23,269 nt of DNA, taken from VBAS01 sp044867875. GTDB lineage: Bacteria; Bacteroidota; Bacteroidia; Chitinophagales; Chitinophagaceae. The notes under the pieces were generated by a model. The model was not told the DNA's origin, did no database searches, and saw only the letters and a list, made by a program, of their open reading frames with translations. The position numbers and the translations under genes are program-made. Below are positions 1-7,898 of the stretch, one piece after another (position 1 is the stretch's first letter; each line of letters begins with the position of its first letter). The stretch lies in assembly GCA_044867875.1 (NCBI GenBank), contig JBIOVR010000081.1, positions 1 to 23,269 on the forward strand, read 5' to 3'.

Positions 1-166
1 CGGTAATACTTTCTTCTAATTCTCTCCTTACATTATCTTTTGCATCTTTAAATTCACGAACACCTTTTCCAAGGCCACGCATCAGTTCAGGGATTTTTTT
101 GCCACCAAATAAAAGTAACACTACAAAAGCGATCAAAATGATTTCAGTTGCACCAAGATTTCCCAT
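1..166 (-). CDS. tatA: Twin-arginine translocase subunit TatA/TatE family protein (partial, C-terminus off the left edge)
   Basis: Reading from the ATG at 166 gives MGNLGATEIILIAF, a hydrophobic helix, the FGGKKIPELMRG hinge and an amphipathic helix; the frame is still open at base 1 after 55 codons. This is the classical TatA layout: a short N-terminal membrane helix (about residues 6-22), the Phe-Gly hinge, then a charged amphipathic helix. TatA oligomers form the passage for folded proteins with twin-arginine signal peptides in the inner membrane. Position 8 is Glu. It lies 100 bases downstream of a second, very similar tatA on the same strand, so the two look like a tandem duplication. 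Family assignment is firm; whether it acts as TatA or as a TatB-like partner cannot be told from sequence. Confidence 0.88.
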   Translation of the reverse strand, partial: MGNLGATEIILIAFVVLLLFGGKKIPELMRGLGKGVREFKDAKDNVRRELEESIT

Positions 167-266
167 TTTATAAATTTTTAAATATTAGAAGTAACATACA
201 TTGAGACCACTTTCACTGATGTAAGCAGGTACAGTTGCACCAGGATTAATTAATCTATAAAAGACC

Positions 267-446
267 TTATTTCCTTTTTTCGGATGCACCTTCTTCCACA
301 TCTTTTCTTACATTATCTTTTCCTTCTTTAAATTCACGAACACCTCTTCCTAATCCACGCATCAATTCCGGTATTTTTTTGCCACCAAATAACAGTAATA
401 CAACAAAAGCGATCAACAGAATTTCCATCCAACCAAACTTAGGCAT
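267..446 (-). CDS. tatA: Twin-arginine translocase subunit TatA
   Basis: A 59-residue protein starting MPKFGWMEILLIAF, with one membrane helix (about residues 6-22), the FGGKKIPELMRG hinge and an amphipathic helix ending in a charged tail. I chose the ATG at 446 because it places Glu at position 8, as in the neighbouring copy; the in-frame ATG at 497 would add 17 residues unlike any TatA N-terminus. A possible -7 element (TACCTTTA on the minus strand, 466-473) lies about 20 bases upstream. The core is almost identical to the truncated copy at 1-166. It forms the protein-conducting component of the Tat pathway in the cytoplasmic membrane. No tatC is in view. Confidence 0.9.
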   Translation of the reverse strand: MPKFGWMEILLIAFVVLLLFGGKKIPELMRGLGRGVREFKEGKDNVRKDVEEGASEKRK

Positions 447-523
447 TTTGAAAGTTTTAGAGCGGTAAAGGTAATATAAAATAAAACTCAGTTTCAATTA
501 ATTTGTTAAGCTGATGTAAATGC

Positions 524-551
524 AAAAAAAAGCGACCATATGTATGGTCGC
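524..551 (-). terminator. Rho-independent terminator after rplS
   Basis: A perfect 9-bp stem, GCGACCATA/TATGGTCGC with a two-base TG centre (532-551), is followed on the minus strand by eight T (the A run at 524-531 on plus). It lies 25 bases beyond the rplS stop and separates rplS from the tatA genes. Confidence 0.9.
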
Positions 552-575
552 CAATTAATTATTATAAAGTGATCT

Positions 576-950
576 TTATGATTTTGCTCCTTCAACAGCC
601 TGGCGTTTTTCACGGATTCTTGCACTTTTACCACTTCTACCGCGTAAATAATAAAGTTTAGCCCTGCGAACACGGCCACTTTTATTTACTTCTATTGAAT
701 CGATATTAGGAGAATAAAGAGGAAAAAGTCTTTCTACACCAACACCATCAGATATTTTACGTACAGTAAAACTTGATGTTGCTCCGTTGCCCTGGCGTTT
801 AATTACATCGCCTTTAAAGCTCTGGATCCTTTCTTTATTTCCTTCAACAATTTTATAATTAACTGTAATATTATCACCTGCTTTAAAAGCCGGGAATTCT
901 TTTTTACCAGTCAATTGCTCGTGTACAAAGTTTATAGCGTTTGAGTTCAT
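576..950 (-). CDS. rplS: 50S ribosomal protein L19
   Basis: The 124-residue product matches L19: it starts MNSNAINFVHEQL, carries FKAGDNITVNYKI, the RIQSFKGDVIKRQG core, SFTVRKISDGVGVERLFPLYSP, and the basic C-terminal RRAKLYYLRGRSGKSARIREKR. L19 sits at the 30S/50S interface of the large subunit. I chose the ATG at 950; the in-frame ATG at 974 would add eight residues (MRPAKLKI), overlap the predicted -7 box (972-979) and is not expected in L19. The gene has its own promoter with a very short leader and ends at a strong terminator, so it is probably monocistronic here rather than in a trmD operon. Confidence 0.96.
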   Translation of the reverse strand: MNSNAINFVHEQLTGKKEFPAFKAGDNITVNYKIVEGNKERIQSFKGDVIKRQGNGATSSFTVRKISDGVGVERLFPLYSPNIDSIEVNKSGRVRRAKLYYLRGRSGKSARIREKRQAVEGAKS

Positions 951-971
951 AATCTTCAGTTTTGCGGGTCG

Positions 972-1002
972 CAAAGATAGGGGGAATGAAGGGAATTAGA
1001 AA
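972..1002 (-). promoter_or_regulatory. Predicted Bacteroidota-type promoter of rplS
   Basis: On the minus strand TATCTTTG (972-979) is an exact match to the -7 consensus TAnnTTTG, with TTTC (999-1002) 19 bases upstream as a near match to the -33 TTTG. The start point would be near 966, leaving a leader of about 15 bases before the ATG at 950. Part of the -33 region lies in a heptanucleotide tract. Confidence 0.6.
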
Positions 1003-1013
1003 TTAGTAATTAG
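993..1013. repeat. Heptanucleotide tract, NAATTAG x3
   Basis: Three consecutive 7-mers fit NAATTAG exactly (first base G, A, T). One of several period-7 tracts in this window. It lies between rny and rplS and touches the rplS -33 region. Confidence 0.65.
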
Positions 1014-1078
1014 TCTTTTTTTACCCAGATATTTCTTTGGCAAATACGTATTGCTTAATAGCGAAAAGAAAGATGAAT

Positions 1079-1122
1079 GGAGCGTCGCAACAAAGCTCAA
1101 TCAAGGCTAAAAGCTGGTACCC
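1079..1122 (+). repeat. Dispersed intergenic repeat, copy 1 (GGAGCGTCGCAAC element)
   Basis: The 13-mer GGAGCGTCGCAAC at 1079-1091 recurs exactly at 16414-16426. The following about 30 bases are also related: AAAG then T-rich, AAT, then AG, GC, AAGC and GG in the same order. This copy lies 18 bases beyond the stop codon of rny, oriented against it. Function unknown. Confidence 0.6.
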
Positions 1123-1139
1123 AAAATACTTAAACTCAA

Positions 1140-2705
1140 CTATCTCGCCACGTTCACTGCTCTTTTCTCTCTTATTACCGTCACTTTTATCTGGCCCGGG
1201 AATGTCATTTCGTTCTGAATTTTTTGAGCAAGCTCAAAAGAAAGCTTTTCTGAATCCTGGTCGGAGACCTTATCCGCTTCAACAATTACCCTTAACTCAC
1301 GTCCTGCCTGGATCGCATAAGCTTTTTCCACTCCATTATAAGTCATCGCCAGGTTTTCAAGGTCCTTGATACGCTGCAAATATTGTTGCATAATCTCCCG
1401 GCGGGCACCAGGCCTTGCACCACTAATAGCATCACATGCCTGCACAATTGGAGAGATCACATACTGCATTTCCATTTCATCGTGATGGGCGCCGATAGCA
1501 TTTACAATTGCAGGATTTTCACCATATTTTTCGGCAAGCTTTGCGCCGAGTAATGCGTGGCTCAATTCAGTTTCTTCGTCAGGAACTTTTCCAATATCAT
1601 GAAGCAAACCGGCTCGTTTTGCAAGCTTAGAATTCATACCGAGCTCTGCTGCCATGATGCCACAAAGATTTGCTACTTCACGGCTATGCATCAGCAAATT
1701 TTGACCATATGAAGAACGGAAGCGCATACGCCCAACCATTCTCACTAATTCTTTATGTAAACCATGAATACCGAGTTCAATAACCGTTCTTTCACCGATA
1801 TCCATTACCTGTTCTTCAATTTGTTTCTTTGTTTTCTCCACCACTTCTTCAATTCTTGCCGGGTGAATACGACCATCTGCAACTAATCTTTGCAAACTCA
1901 AACGAGCTATTTCACGGCGAAGTGGATCAAATGAAGAAAGAACGATTGCTTCAGGAGTATCGTCAACAATAAGATCAACACCAGTGGCAGCTTCGATTGC
2001 ACGGATATTCCTTCCTTCACGACCAATGATCTGACCTTTTATTTCATCACTTTCCAAATTGAAAACTGTTATCGAATTTTCAATGGCTTGCTCTGCTGCG
2101 GTACGTTGTATTGTTTGAATGATGATCTTTCTTGCTTCTTTATTTGCCTTTTGCTTCGCATCTTCAATTATTTCCTGTTGAATCACCAAGGCCCTTGATT
2201 GTGCTTCGTGTTTCAGGCTTTCCACCAGTTGTGTTTTGGCTTCTTCGGCGGTAAGACCAGCAATTTTTTCCAAACGACGGATATGTTCCTCCTGGTGTTT
2301 TTCAAGTTCTGTACGCTTGATATTTACAAGTTCAATTTGCCGATTGAGGTTTTCCTTGATAGTTTCATTTTCTTTTAAATGCTTATCAAGACTCCCTTCT
2401 TTCTGATTGATGGATTGCTCTTTTTGACGAATTCGGTTCTCCGCATCATTTATCTTCTTATTCTTTTCAAAAACCTCTTTTTCATGATTTGATCTCATCT
2501 GGACAAAGCGTTCCTTCGCCTCCAGTTCTTTTTCCTTTTTGAAAGTTTCACCCCTGAGTTCGGCTTCTTTAAGAATACTTTGAGCAAGTATTTCGGCTTC
2601 TGCTACCTGTTTTTTCGTGTCTTTGGAGAAAATGAGCTTACCCGCTATAATGCCGAGAATTATCCCTGCAACTCCAATAATGGCAAACAATATATTTTGA
2701 TCCAT
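1140..2705 (-). CDS. rny: Ribonuclease Y
   Basis: RNase Y is a membrane-anchored endoribonuclease that starts mRNA decay. At 521 residues the product has the normal length. It has an N-terminal membrane helix (about 5-27), a long charged coiled coil (about 30-190), a KH RNA-binding domain with IIGREGRNIRAIE near residues 222-235, and an HD metal-dependent hydrolase domain. In the last, the first His is in LLMHSREVA near 338 and the HD pair in LLHDIGKVP is at about 368-369. The start ATG at 2705 gives MDQNILFAIIGVAG directly into the helix, as expected. The gene lies downstream of zapA and is probably driven by its own promoter at 2791-2821 with a leader of about 80 bases. Confidence 0.97.
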   Translation of the reverse strand: MDQNILFAIIGVAGIILGIIAGKLIFSKDTKKQVAEAEILAQSILKEAELRGETFKKEKELEAKERFVQMRSNHEKEVFEKNKKINDAENRIRQKEQSINQKEGSLDKHLKENETIKENLNRQIELVNIKRTELEKHQEEHIRRLEKIAGLTAEEAKTQLVESLKHEAQSRALVIQQEIIEDAKQKANKEARKIIIQTIQRTAAEQAIENSITVFNLESDEIKGQIIGREGRNIRAIEAATGVDLIVDDTPEAIVLSSFDPLRREIARLSLQRLVADGRIHPARIEEVVEKTKKQIEEQVMDIGERTVIELGIHGLHKELVRMVGRMRFRSSYGQNLLMHSREVANLCGIMAAELGMNSKLAKRAGLLHDIGKVPDEETELSHALLGAKLAEKYGENPAIVNAIGAHHDEMEMQYVISPIVQACDAISGARPGARREIMQQYLQRIKDLENLAMTYNGVEKAYAIQAGRELRVIVEADKVSDQDSEKLSFELAQKIQNEMTFPGQIKVTVIREKRAVNVAR

Positions 2706-2790
2706 GAATGTTTAGTTTGATTGTTTTCACAATGCTTGTTTTTAAAAATATACCTGGCTGGTTCTTAAATGATAATGGTCAGGTAATCAG

Positions 2791-2821
2791 CGAAGATACA
2801 AAACGGCGTGAACCAATGAAA
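2791..2821 (-). promoter_or_regulatory. Predicted promoter of rny
   Basis: On the minus strand TATCTTCG (2791-2798) matches the -7 consensus TAnnTTTG at all but one fixed position, with TTTC (2818-2821) 19 bases upstream. The arrangement is the same as in front of rplS. The inferred leader is about 80 bases. Confidence 0.45.
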
Positions 2822-2873
2822 TCAATTATAAGGAGTAAAAATCCGGAGACGTGAGATTTTGGATCAAGGGCGA

Positions 2874-3167
2874 TCAGGACTGTAGTTGTCCATCAAGCAT
2901 TCGTTCCAATAAATTCAGTTTATCAGTAAGATTATCTTTCTCAACATCAGTAGCTGAACTGCTATTTTGTTCGGTGGCATACCATACCAGCGCCATTGCC
3001 ACATAATCCTGCATGTCTTTACCAGCAAACATGGTTTTAAATTCAATGATCTTGTCATTGATCGTTTTTACAGTTTTCCGTACCACTTCTTCATCTTTCG
3101 CATCTAGTTTAATACGGTAGCTGCGATCAGCTATTGTAATTGTGGCAGGTATTAATTGTTCAGACAT
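2874..3167 (-). CDS. zapA: Cell division protein ZapA
   Basis: The 97-residue product fits ZapA: an N-terminal beta part (ATITIADRSYRIKLDAKDEEVVRKT) followed by a long helix with the typical KTINDKIIEF and KDMQDYVAMALVW segments, and a short C-terminal coiled coil. ZapA binds FtsZ and bundles protofilaments at the division ring in the cytoplasm. The ATG at 3167 gives the normal start MSEQLIPATI. It follows the 95-residue coiled-coil gene by 51 bases and probably shares the pheT transcript. The gap holds a heptanucleotide tract and no evident promoter. Confidence 0.92.
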   Translation of the reverse strand: MSEQLIPATITIADRSYRIKLDAKDEEVVRKTVKTINDKIIEFKTMFAGKDMQDYVAMALVWYATEQNSSSATDVEKDNLTDKLNLLERMLDGQLQS

Positions 3168-3171
3168 ATTC

Positions 3172-3199
3172 GTGAGTTGTGAATGGTCAATGGTGAATG
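3172..3199. repeat. Heptanucleotide tract, GTSAATG
   Basis: Three consecutive 7-mers at 3179-3199 fit GTSAATG (S = G, C, G), preceded in the same register by one degenerate unit, GTGAGTT. It fills most of the gap between zapA and the upstream coiled-coil gene. Confidence 0.6.
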
Positions 3200-3218
3200 A
3201 GCTCTTTCTGATTTTTCA

Positions 3219-3506
3219 TCATTCACTTAATAAAGCAATACAACGGTCAATCTCTTTAATATAAGAATTAATGCGTTTTTCAAATTCCTTCTTGTCATTC
3301 GGATCCCAATCGCCTGAAGTGATCTTTAATACATCCACTTGTTGCTTCAGGTCTTCAATGTTTTGTTGATGAGAAAAAGATTGAGTCCTGTTTTTATCTA
3401 ATTCCTCTTTCAGGCGCAGGTTTTCCTTTTGCAAGGCAGCATGTTCTTTCAAAACCTGCTGTAGCTTATCCTGTATTCGCTTTAATTGATTTTCGAAGTC
3501 AGCCAT
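3219..3506 (-). CDS. Coiled-coil protein encoded between pheT and zapA
   Basis: A 95-residue protein that is almost entirely helical and heptad-patterned. Residues 1-65 (FENQLKRIQDKLQQVL onward) read as a continuous coiled coil; a short break at SGDWDPND is followed by a second helix, KEFEKRINSYIKEIDRCIALL. There is no signal peptide, membrane segment or catalytic motif, so it should be cytosolic. The gene starts 5 bases after the pheT stop and is followed by zapA, so the three are probably one transcript. By analogy with the coiled-coil partners of ZapA in other bacteria (ZapB in E. coli, ZauP in Caulobacter), I infer a ZapA partner. This rests on position and shape, not on recognised homology. 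Confidence 0.85.
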   Translation of the reverse strand: MADFENQLKRIQDKLQQVLKEHAALQKENLRLKEELDKNRTQSFSHQQNIEDLKQQVDVLKITSGDWDPNDKKEFEKRINSYIKEIDRCIALLSE

Positions 3507-3511
3507 AAAAA

Positions 3512-5938
3512 TTATTTCCTGATTTCAGCATTTAATTCTTTTTCAAGTGTCGCCATTATTTTACTCATCCACCCATCGATCTCTTTATCCGTAAGTGTTT
3601 TTTCCTGGTCAAGAAAAGTAAAGCTTACTGCGATCGATTTTTTATCAGCGCCCAGCTTTTCACTTTCGAATATATCAAAGAGTTTAACCTCCTGCAATTT
3701 GTCCAGCTTTAATTTATTCACCGACTTCTCCACCTCTTCATAAGCAAGTGCTTTTGGCACTACCATGGAGATGTCTCTCATTACGGATGGAAACCGCGGC
3801 AACTCTTTAATTGAAAGCGTTTGCTTTGAAGTTAATTTCAGAACAGCGTCCCAATTAAGTGCGGCAAAAAACACAGGCTGTTTAATGCCGAATTGAGACA
3901 ATACATTTGGATTTACTTCGCCTGCACCTGCCACCAACTCATCATTTGCTTTATAAATAATATGATCATGCAGTTTGGGAACCGGAAGCGTTTCAATTGA
4001 GTCTGGCTTTATTCCAAGCAATTGCAAAACCGATGAAACAACACCTTTTGTATAAAAGAAATCTGAAGACTCGGATTTTCCTTTCCAGCTTTGATCAGTT
4101 GTGTTGCCGCTTATTACCATACACACCTGTTCCATCTCATGATATTTGCCGGGTCCGCTGGTAAAATATCCTTTACCAAATTCAAAAAGTTTCAGGTTGC
4201 TGTTCTTATGATTCAAATTGCGGGCAACAACCTCCAGGCTTGTCTCTAATAATGATGGACGAAGAACATTCAACTCGGCGCTAAGGCTATTCATCATTTT
4301 CACCATTGGCTGTCTTTCTTCTTCGGTAAAATAAGCTGCGTTGGTTATGGAGTTGGTCATCATTTCATGAAACCCAAGTCCAACAAAATAATTCGCCACC
4401 TTTTCTTTTAAGGTATGGCGCATATAATTTTCTTCAACCGAAGGAGTAATAGTAATAGCAGTGGGGATCTCAATATTATCCAGCCCATCAATTCGTAAGA
4501 TCTCTTCTACAATGTCAGCCGGCAAAGAGATATCGGGTTTGCTGAAAGGAACGGCCACACGTATTTCATCAATTCCGTCTTTTAATATTTCGAAACCAAG
4601 ATTATTTAAAATATTTTTTACAGTATCAGGATGATAGTTTTTACCACTCAGTTTTTTCAGGTAATGATATTTTACGGAAACCTGTGTTTTGTTTGGTGGA
4701 TCAGGATAAACATCAACAATATCAGAAGCTATCAGACCGCCACCCAGCTCTTTTATCATAAGTGCAGCACGTTTCAACACCGTAACCGTATTTGATATAT
4801 CAATGTTTTTTTCAAAACGTGTTGCAGCATCAGTTCTCAGGCCATGACGAAAACTTGTTTTGCGAATATCGATTGGATTGAACCATGCACTTTCCAAAAA
4901 AATGTTCTTTGTTTTCTCAGTAACGCCTGAATGCAGGCCTCCAAATACGCCGGCAATGCAAATTCCTTCTTCTGCATCACAGATCATCAGGTCTTCTTTG
5001 CTCAGTTTTCTTTCTTTTTCATCCAGGGTAATAAACTTTGTTCCTTCAGGTAAGTTTTTCACCACTATCTTTTTACCTTTTATTTCATCCGCATCAAATG
5101 CATGAAGCGGTTGACCTGTTTCATGCTGAATGAAATTGGTAATGTCAACAATATTATTAATTGGTCTGAGTCCAATAGACTTTAATTTCTTTTGCAGCCA
5201 AACCGGAGATTCTTTTATGGTAACACCGGCAATGCTTACGCCGCTGTAGCGCTGACATGCTTTTTCATTTTCAACCGAAACCGAAATAGGCAAAGATTTA
5301 TTTTCGGTCTTAAAACCATTGCTGGTTGGCAATTTAGGCTTCAGATCTTTTTTATCATGATGATTAAGATAAGCACAAACATCTTTAGCAACTCCCCAAT
5401 GACTCATCGCATCCATGCGGTTTGGCGTAATTCCTAATTCATAGATCCAATCCTCGTACGGTTGAAAATATTCTGCTGCATCCAAACCTACTTTTGCATC
5501 TTCTTTCAAAACCATAATACCCGCATGTGATGTACCTAAACCAACTTCATCTTCGGCACAGATCATACCGTAGCTTTCTACATTTCTGATCTTTGCCACT
5601 TTCATTGTGAGTGGTTCATTATTTAGCGGGTAAATTGTTGTTCCCACTTTTGCGACAATAACTTTTTGACCAGCCTCAACATTTGGCGCCCCGCAAACAA
5701 TTTGCAAAGGCTCGCCATTTCCTACACTAACTTTTGTAAGTGTAAGTTTATCTGCATTCGGATGTTTTTCGGTAGAAAGAACTTCGCCAATTACAAGGCC
5801 TTTTAATCCACCTTTTACTTCTTCAAATTTTTCAAAACTTTCTACTTCCAATCCGATAGAAGTGAGAATGCGAGCCAATCTTTCGGGTTCGACAGTGACA
5901 GGTAAATATTCGCTTAGCCATTTATAAGAGATAGTCAT
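3512..5938 (-). CDS. pheT: Phenylalanine--tRNA ligase beta subunit
   Basis: The 808-residue product is the full-length beta chain of the alpha2-beta2 synthetase that charges tRNA-Phe in the cytoplasm. Order of parts: N-terminal MTISYKWLSEYLPV; an EMAP/OB-type tRNA-binding domain (about 45-155, with VIGEVLSTEKHPNADKLTLT and VCGAPNVEAGQ); B3/B4 editing region (about 215-385); B5 domain (about 410-480); the catalytic-like core; and a C-terminal FDX-ACB anticodon-binding domain from RFPSVMRDISMVV (about 720-808). No pheS is adjacent. Its own promoter lies at 5965-5993, and it heads a minus-strand cluster with the coiled-coil gene and zapA. The start ATG at 5938 fits the family. Confidence 0.97.
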   Translation of the reverse strand: MTISYKWLSEYLPVTVEPERLARILTSIGLEVESFEKFEEVKGGLKGLVIGEVLSTEKHPNADKLTLTKVSVGNGEPLQIVCGAPNVEAGQKVIVAKVGTTIYPLNNEPLTMKVAKIRNVESYGMICAEDEVGLGTSHAGIMVLKEDAKVGLDAAEYFQPYEDWIYELGITPNRMDAMSHWGVAKDVCAYLNHHDKKDLKPKLPTSNGFKTENKSLPISVSVENEKACQRYSGVSIAGVTIKESPVWLQKKLKSIGLRPINNIVDITNFIQHETGQPLHAFDADEIKGKKIVVKNLPEGTKFITLDEKERKLSKEDLMICDAEEGICIAGVFGGLHSGVTEKTKNIFLESAWFNPIDIRKTSFRHGLRTDAATRFEKNIDISNTVTVLKRAALMIKELGGGLIASDIVDVYPDPPNKTQVSVKYHYLKKLSGKNYHPDTVKNILNNLGFEILKDGIDEIRVAVPFSKPDISLPADIVEEILRIDGLDNIEIPTAITITPSVEENYMRHTLKEKVANYFVGLGFHEMMTNSITNAAYFTEEERQPMVKMMNSLSAELNVLRPSLLETSLEVVARNLNHKNSNLKLFEFGKGYFTSGPGKYHEMEQVCMVISGNTTDQSWKGKSESSDFFYTKGVVSSVLQLLGIKPDSIETLPVPKLHDHIIYKANDELVAGAGEVNPNVLSQFGIKQPVFFAALNWDAVLKLTSKQTLSIKELPRFPSVMRDISMVVPKALAYEEVEKSVNKLKLDKLQEVKLFDIFESEKLGADKKSIAVSFTFLDQEKTLTDKEIDGWMSKIMATLEKELNAEIRK

Positions 5939-5964
5939 GTATTCAATTTCTTTTCTGGTGCGGA

Positions 5965-5993
5965 CAAAGATAATTGATTGAAGTCACAAGAAA
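5965..5993 (-). promoter_or_regulatory. Predicted Bacteroidota-type promoter of pheT
   Basis: On the minus strand TATCTTTG (5965-5972) is an exact -7 match, with TTTC (5990-5993) 17 bases upstream as a one-mismatch -33. The inferred start near 5959 leaves about 20 bases before the ATG at 5938. Confidence 0.6.
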
Positions 5994-6223
5994 TTTTTAC
6001 ACGATTGGGTATAATTTTTATGTAAATGACAAAATATTTTTTCTAAATTACAGATGGTGTTTATAAAACGGATGTGGAAAAGCTTGTGAAGTTTTCGTTA
6101 GGAAAGAAAAGTTTTTTTTGTCTGCATTTGGCTTTTATATTCGCCGTCTGACTGAGGGATAACGTTTCGAACCAAACCAACTAATTCAGTGAAATAAGGC
6201 TGGAAAAACTAACCCAAAAGTCA

Positions 6224-6251
6224 TTGGTGTGAAATCAATGGTTTAAATTTT
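6224..6251 (+). promoter_or_regulatory. Possible promoter of dnaB
   Basis: TTG (6224-6226) is followed after 17 bases by TAAATTTT (6244-6251), one mismatch from TAnnTTTG. It would give a leader of about 15 bases before the ATG at 6270, in line with the short leaders of neighbouring genes. Confidence 0.4.
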
Positions 6252-6269
6252 TATCGCCCTAATTCAACG

Positions 6270-7838
6270 ATGGAACTTACTAATCTCAACAAGGATCGCA
6301 AACAAAGAAGAAAGACAACATCCGACCTAAGCAGTTTGGTTTATGGTAAAATACCACCACAAGCAAAAGATCTTGAAGAAGCAGTTCTCGGTGCGATAAT
6401 GCTTGAAAAAAATGCATTTGATGTTGTAATTGAAATTTTAAAGCCTGAATGTTTTTATGTAGATGCACATCAGCGCATCTATCGTGCTATGCAAGGGCTG
6501 GCACAAAAGAACAAGCCTATCGATATTCTTACAGTTGTGGAAGAATTGAAAACCCGTGAAGAATTGGACATGGTAGGTGGTCCTTATTATGTTACTAAAC
6601 TTACGAATGCAGTTGTTTCCTCTGCGCATATTGAAACACATGCAAGAATTATCCTCCAAAAATTTATTCAAAGAGAACTGATACGAGTAAGCGGAGAAAT
6701 TATTGGTGATGCTTACGAAGATTCAACAGATGTTTTCGATCTGCTGGATGATGCTGAAAGCAAATTGTTTGAAATCACCAGCAATCACCTTCGCAAAAAT
6801 TTTGATACCATTGATTCTGTTTTGGTAAAAACCATTCAGCGTATTGAAGATCTCCGCCATAAAAATGAGGATGTGTCTGGTGTGCCGAGTGGGTATGCCT
6901 CTCTTGACAGAATTACTTATGGCTGGCAGAATACTGACCTCATCATTCTTGCTGCAAGACCTTCTGTTGGTAAAACAGCATTTGCATTGAACCTGGCAAG
7001 AAATGCAGCATTACATGCAAGCAAACCAACACCGATCGCTTTCTTTTCTTTAGAAATGAGTGCCGGACAGTTGGTGCAACGTATCCTTTCCGCTGAAAGT
7101 GAAATATGGCTAGAAAAAATAGCCCGTGGTAAACTGGAAGAGCATGAAATGAAGCAATTATATGCACGGGGAATTCAGCGTTTGGCAAAAGCGCCAATTT
7201 TTATTGATGATACACCGGCATTAAACATTTTTGAATTAAGAGCAAAATGCCGTCGATTAAAAAATAAACACAATATTGGATTAGTGCTGATCGATTACCT
7301 GCAATTGATGAGTGGAACAAGTGATAACAAGAATTCTAATCGTGAGCAGGAGATCAGCAATATTTCAAGAAACCTGAAAGCATTGGCGAAGGAATTAAAT
7401 ATTCCGATCGTTGCCCTTTCACAGTTAAGTCGTGAAGTAGAGAAAAGAAAAGAAGGAGCAAAGATCCCGCAACTGAGTGACCTCCGTGAATCTGGAGCTA
7501 TAGAACAAGATGCTGATATGGTTATGTTTCTTTATCGTCCCGAATACTACGATATCACCGCAAATGAAATGGGAGAGAGCAATAAAGGGGAAACTCACAT
7601 AAGAATTGCAAAGCATAGAAATGGCTCATTGGATACTATAAAACTAAAAGCACTTTTACATATACAAAAATTTGTAGAAGATGATGGAAGTGGAATGGGC
7701 GGACTTGGTTTGCCAACAGGAAGCTGGAAGCCGGTACCTGATGACGGGGCTGGAAGTGGAGATGCTAAGTTATTTATACAGGCAGGTAGCAAAATGAATG
7801 ACCTTCCGTATAATGAAGATGAGGAAACGCCATTCTGA
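6270..7838 (+). CDS. dnaB: Replicative DNA helicase DnaB
   Basis: DnaB is the hexameric 5'-3' helicase that opens DNA at the replication fork and loads primase. The 522-residue product has the N-terminal helical domain (LEEAVLGAIMLEKNAFD from about residue 36) and, after a linker, the RecA-like ATPase. That domain shows Walker A ARPSVGKTAF at about 228-237, SLEMS, Walker B LIDYLQLMSG near 340-349, and SQLSREVEKR plus SDLRESGAIEQDADMV. No intein interrupts the ATPase. The last 55 residues are Gly-rich and acidic, ending EDEETPF, and are probably disordered. It diverges from pheT and is followed by a terminator-like hairpin before rsmE. Confidence 0.97.
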   Translation: MELTNLNKDRKQRRKTTSDLSSLVYGKIPPQAKDLEEAVLGAIMLEKNAFDVVIEILKPECFYVDAHQRIYRAMQGLAQKNKPIDILTVVEELKTREELDMVGGPYYVTKLTNAVVSSAHIETHARIILQKFIQRELIRVSGEIIGDAYEDSTDVFDLLDDAESKLFEITSNHLRKNFDTIDSVLVKTIQRIEDLRHKNEDVSGVPSGYASLDRITYGWQNTDLIILAARPSVGKTAFALNLARNAALHASKPTPIAFFSLEMSAGQLVQRILSAESEIWLEKIARGKLEEHEMKQLYARGIQRLAKAPIFIDDTPALNIFELRAKCRRLKNKHNIGLVLIDYLQLMSGTSDNKNSNREQEISNISRNLKALAKELNIPIVALSQLSREVEKRKEGAKIPQLSDLRESGAIEQDADMVMFLYRPEYYDITANEMGESNKGETHIRIAKHRNGSLDTIKLKALLHIQKFVEDDGSGMGGLGLPTGSWKPVPDDGAGSGDAKLFIQAGSKMNDLPYNEDEETPF

Positions 7839-7842
7839 TTTT

Positions 7843-7870
7843 TGATTGCAGATTTAAGATTTTAGATTTG
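7843..7870. repeat. Heptanucleotide tract, AGATTTN
   Basis: Three consecutive 7-mers at 7850-7870 fit AGATTTN exactly (last base A, T, G), preceded by a degenerate unit, TGATTGC. The same consensus and strand occur inside pyrD at 10343-10370. It starts five bases after the dnaB stop codon and touches the following terminator stem. Confidence 0.65.
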
Positions 7871-7898
7871 TCCGGAAGTTCTCCGGACTTTTTATTTT
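7870..7898 (+). terminator. Intrinsic terminator or attenuator between dnaB and rsmE
   Basis: A perfect 7-bp stem, GTCCGGA/TCCGGAC, with loop AGTTC (7870-7888), is followed by TTTTTATTTT (7889-7898). It looks like an intrinsic terminator for dnaB. It ends only five bases before the rsmE ATG, so any transcript entering rsmE from dnaB has to pass it. Confidence 0.75.

Larger units (their letters stand above)
5939..6269. other. Divergent intergenic region between pheT and dnaB
   Basis: This 331-base spacer holds a good pheT promoter on minus (5965-5993) and a weaker dnaB promoter on plus (6224-6251). The middle (about 6000-6220) is AT-rich with a T run at 6112-6119 and one 9-mer, TGTGGAAAA (6073-6081), that fits the reverse of the DnaA-box pattern. 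A single box is not enough to suggest an origin. I see no small ORF or RNA gene in it. Confidence 0.6.

Noticed and set aside
1037..1369. Plus-strand open frame of 110 codons over the rny 3' end
   Set aside because: It mostly lies antisense to the conserved HD-domain C-terminus of RNase Y, has no recognisable composition, and its start is in the dispersed repeat region.
2837..2860. AAAATC/GATTTT hairpin after zapA as a terminator
   Set aside because: Only six A/T-rich pairs with an 11-base loop; too weak to call.
2706..2873. 6S RNA gene next to zapA, as in enterobacteria
   Set aside because: The gap is only 168 bases, holds the rny promoter and leader, and shows no long open-bubble hairpin.
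3193..3226. 8-base inverted repeat GTGAATGA/TCATTCAC across the end of the coiled-coil gene
   Set aside because: Long 18-base loop, no T run, and one arm is part of the heptanucleotide tract; more likely a by-product of the repeat than a terminator.
6073..6081. TGTGGAAAA, a match to the reverse of the DnaA-box pattern, upstream of dnaB
   Set aside because: A single 9-mer without further boxes or dnaA/dnaN nearby is expected by chance; not evidence of an origin.
6950..7840. Possible intein or insertion in DnaB
   Set aside because: Walker A, Walker B and the downstream motifs are continuous and at normal spacing.
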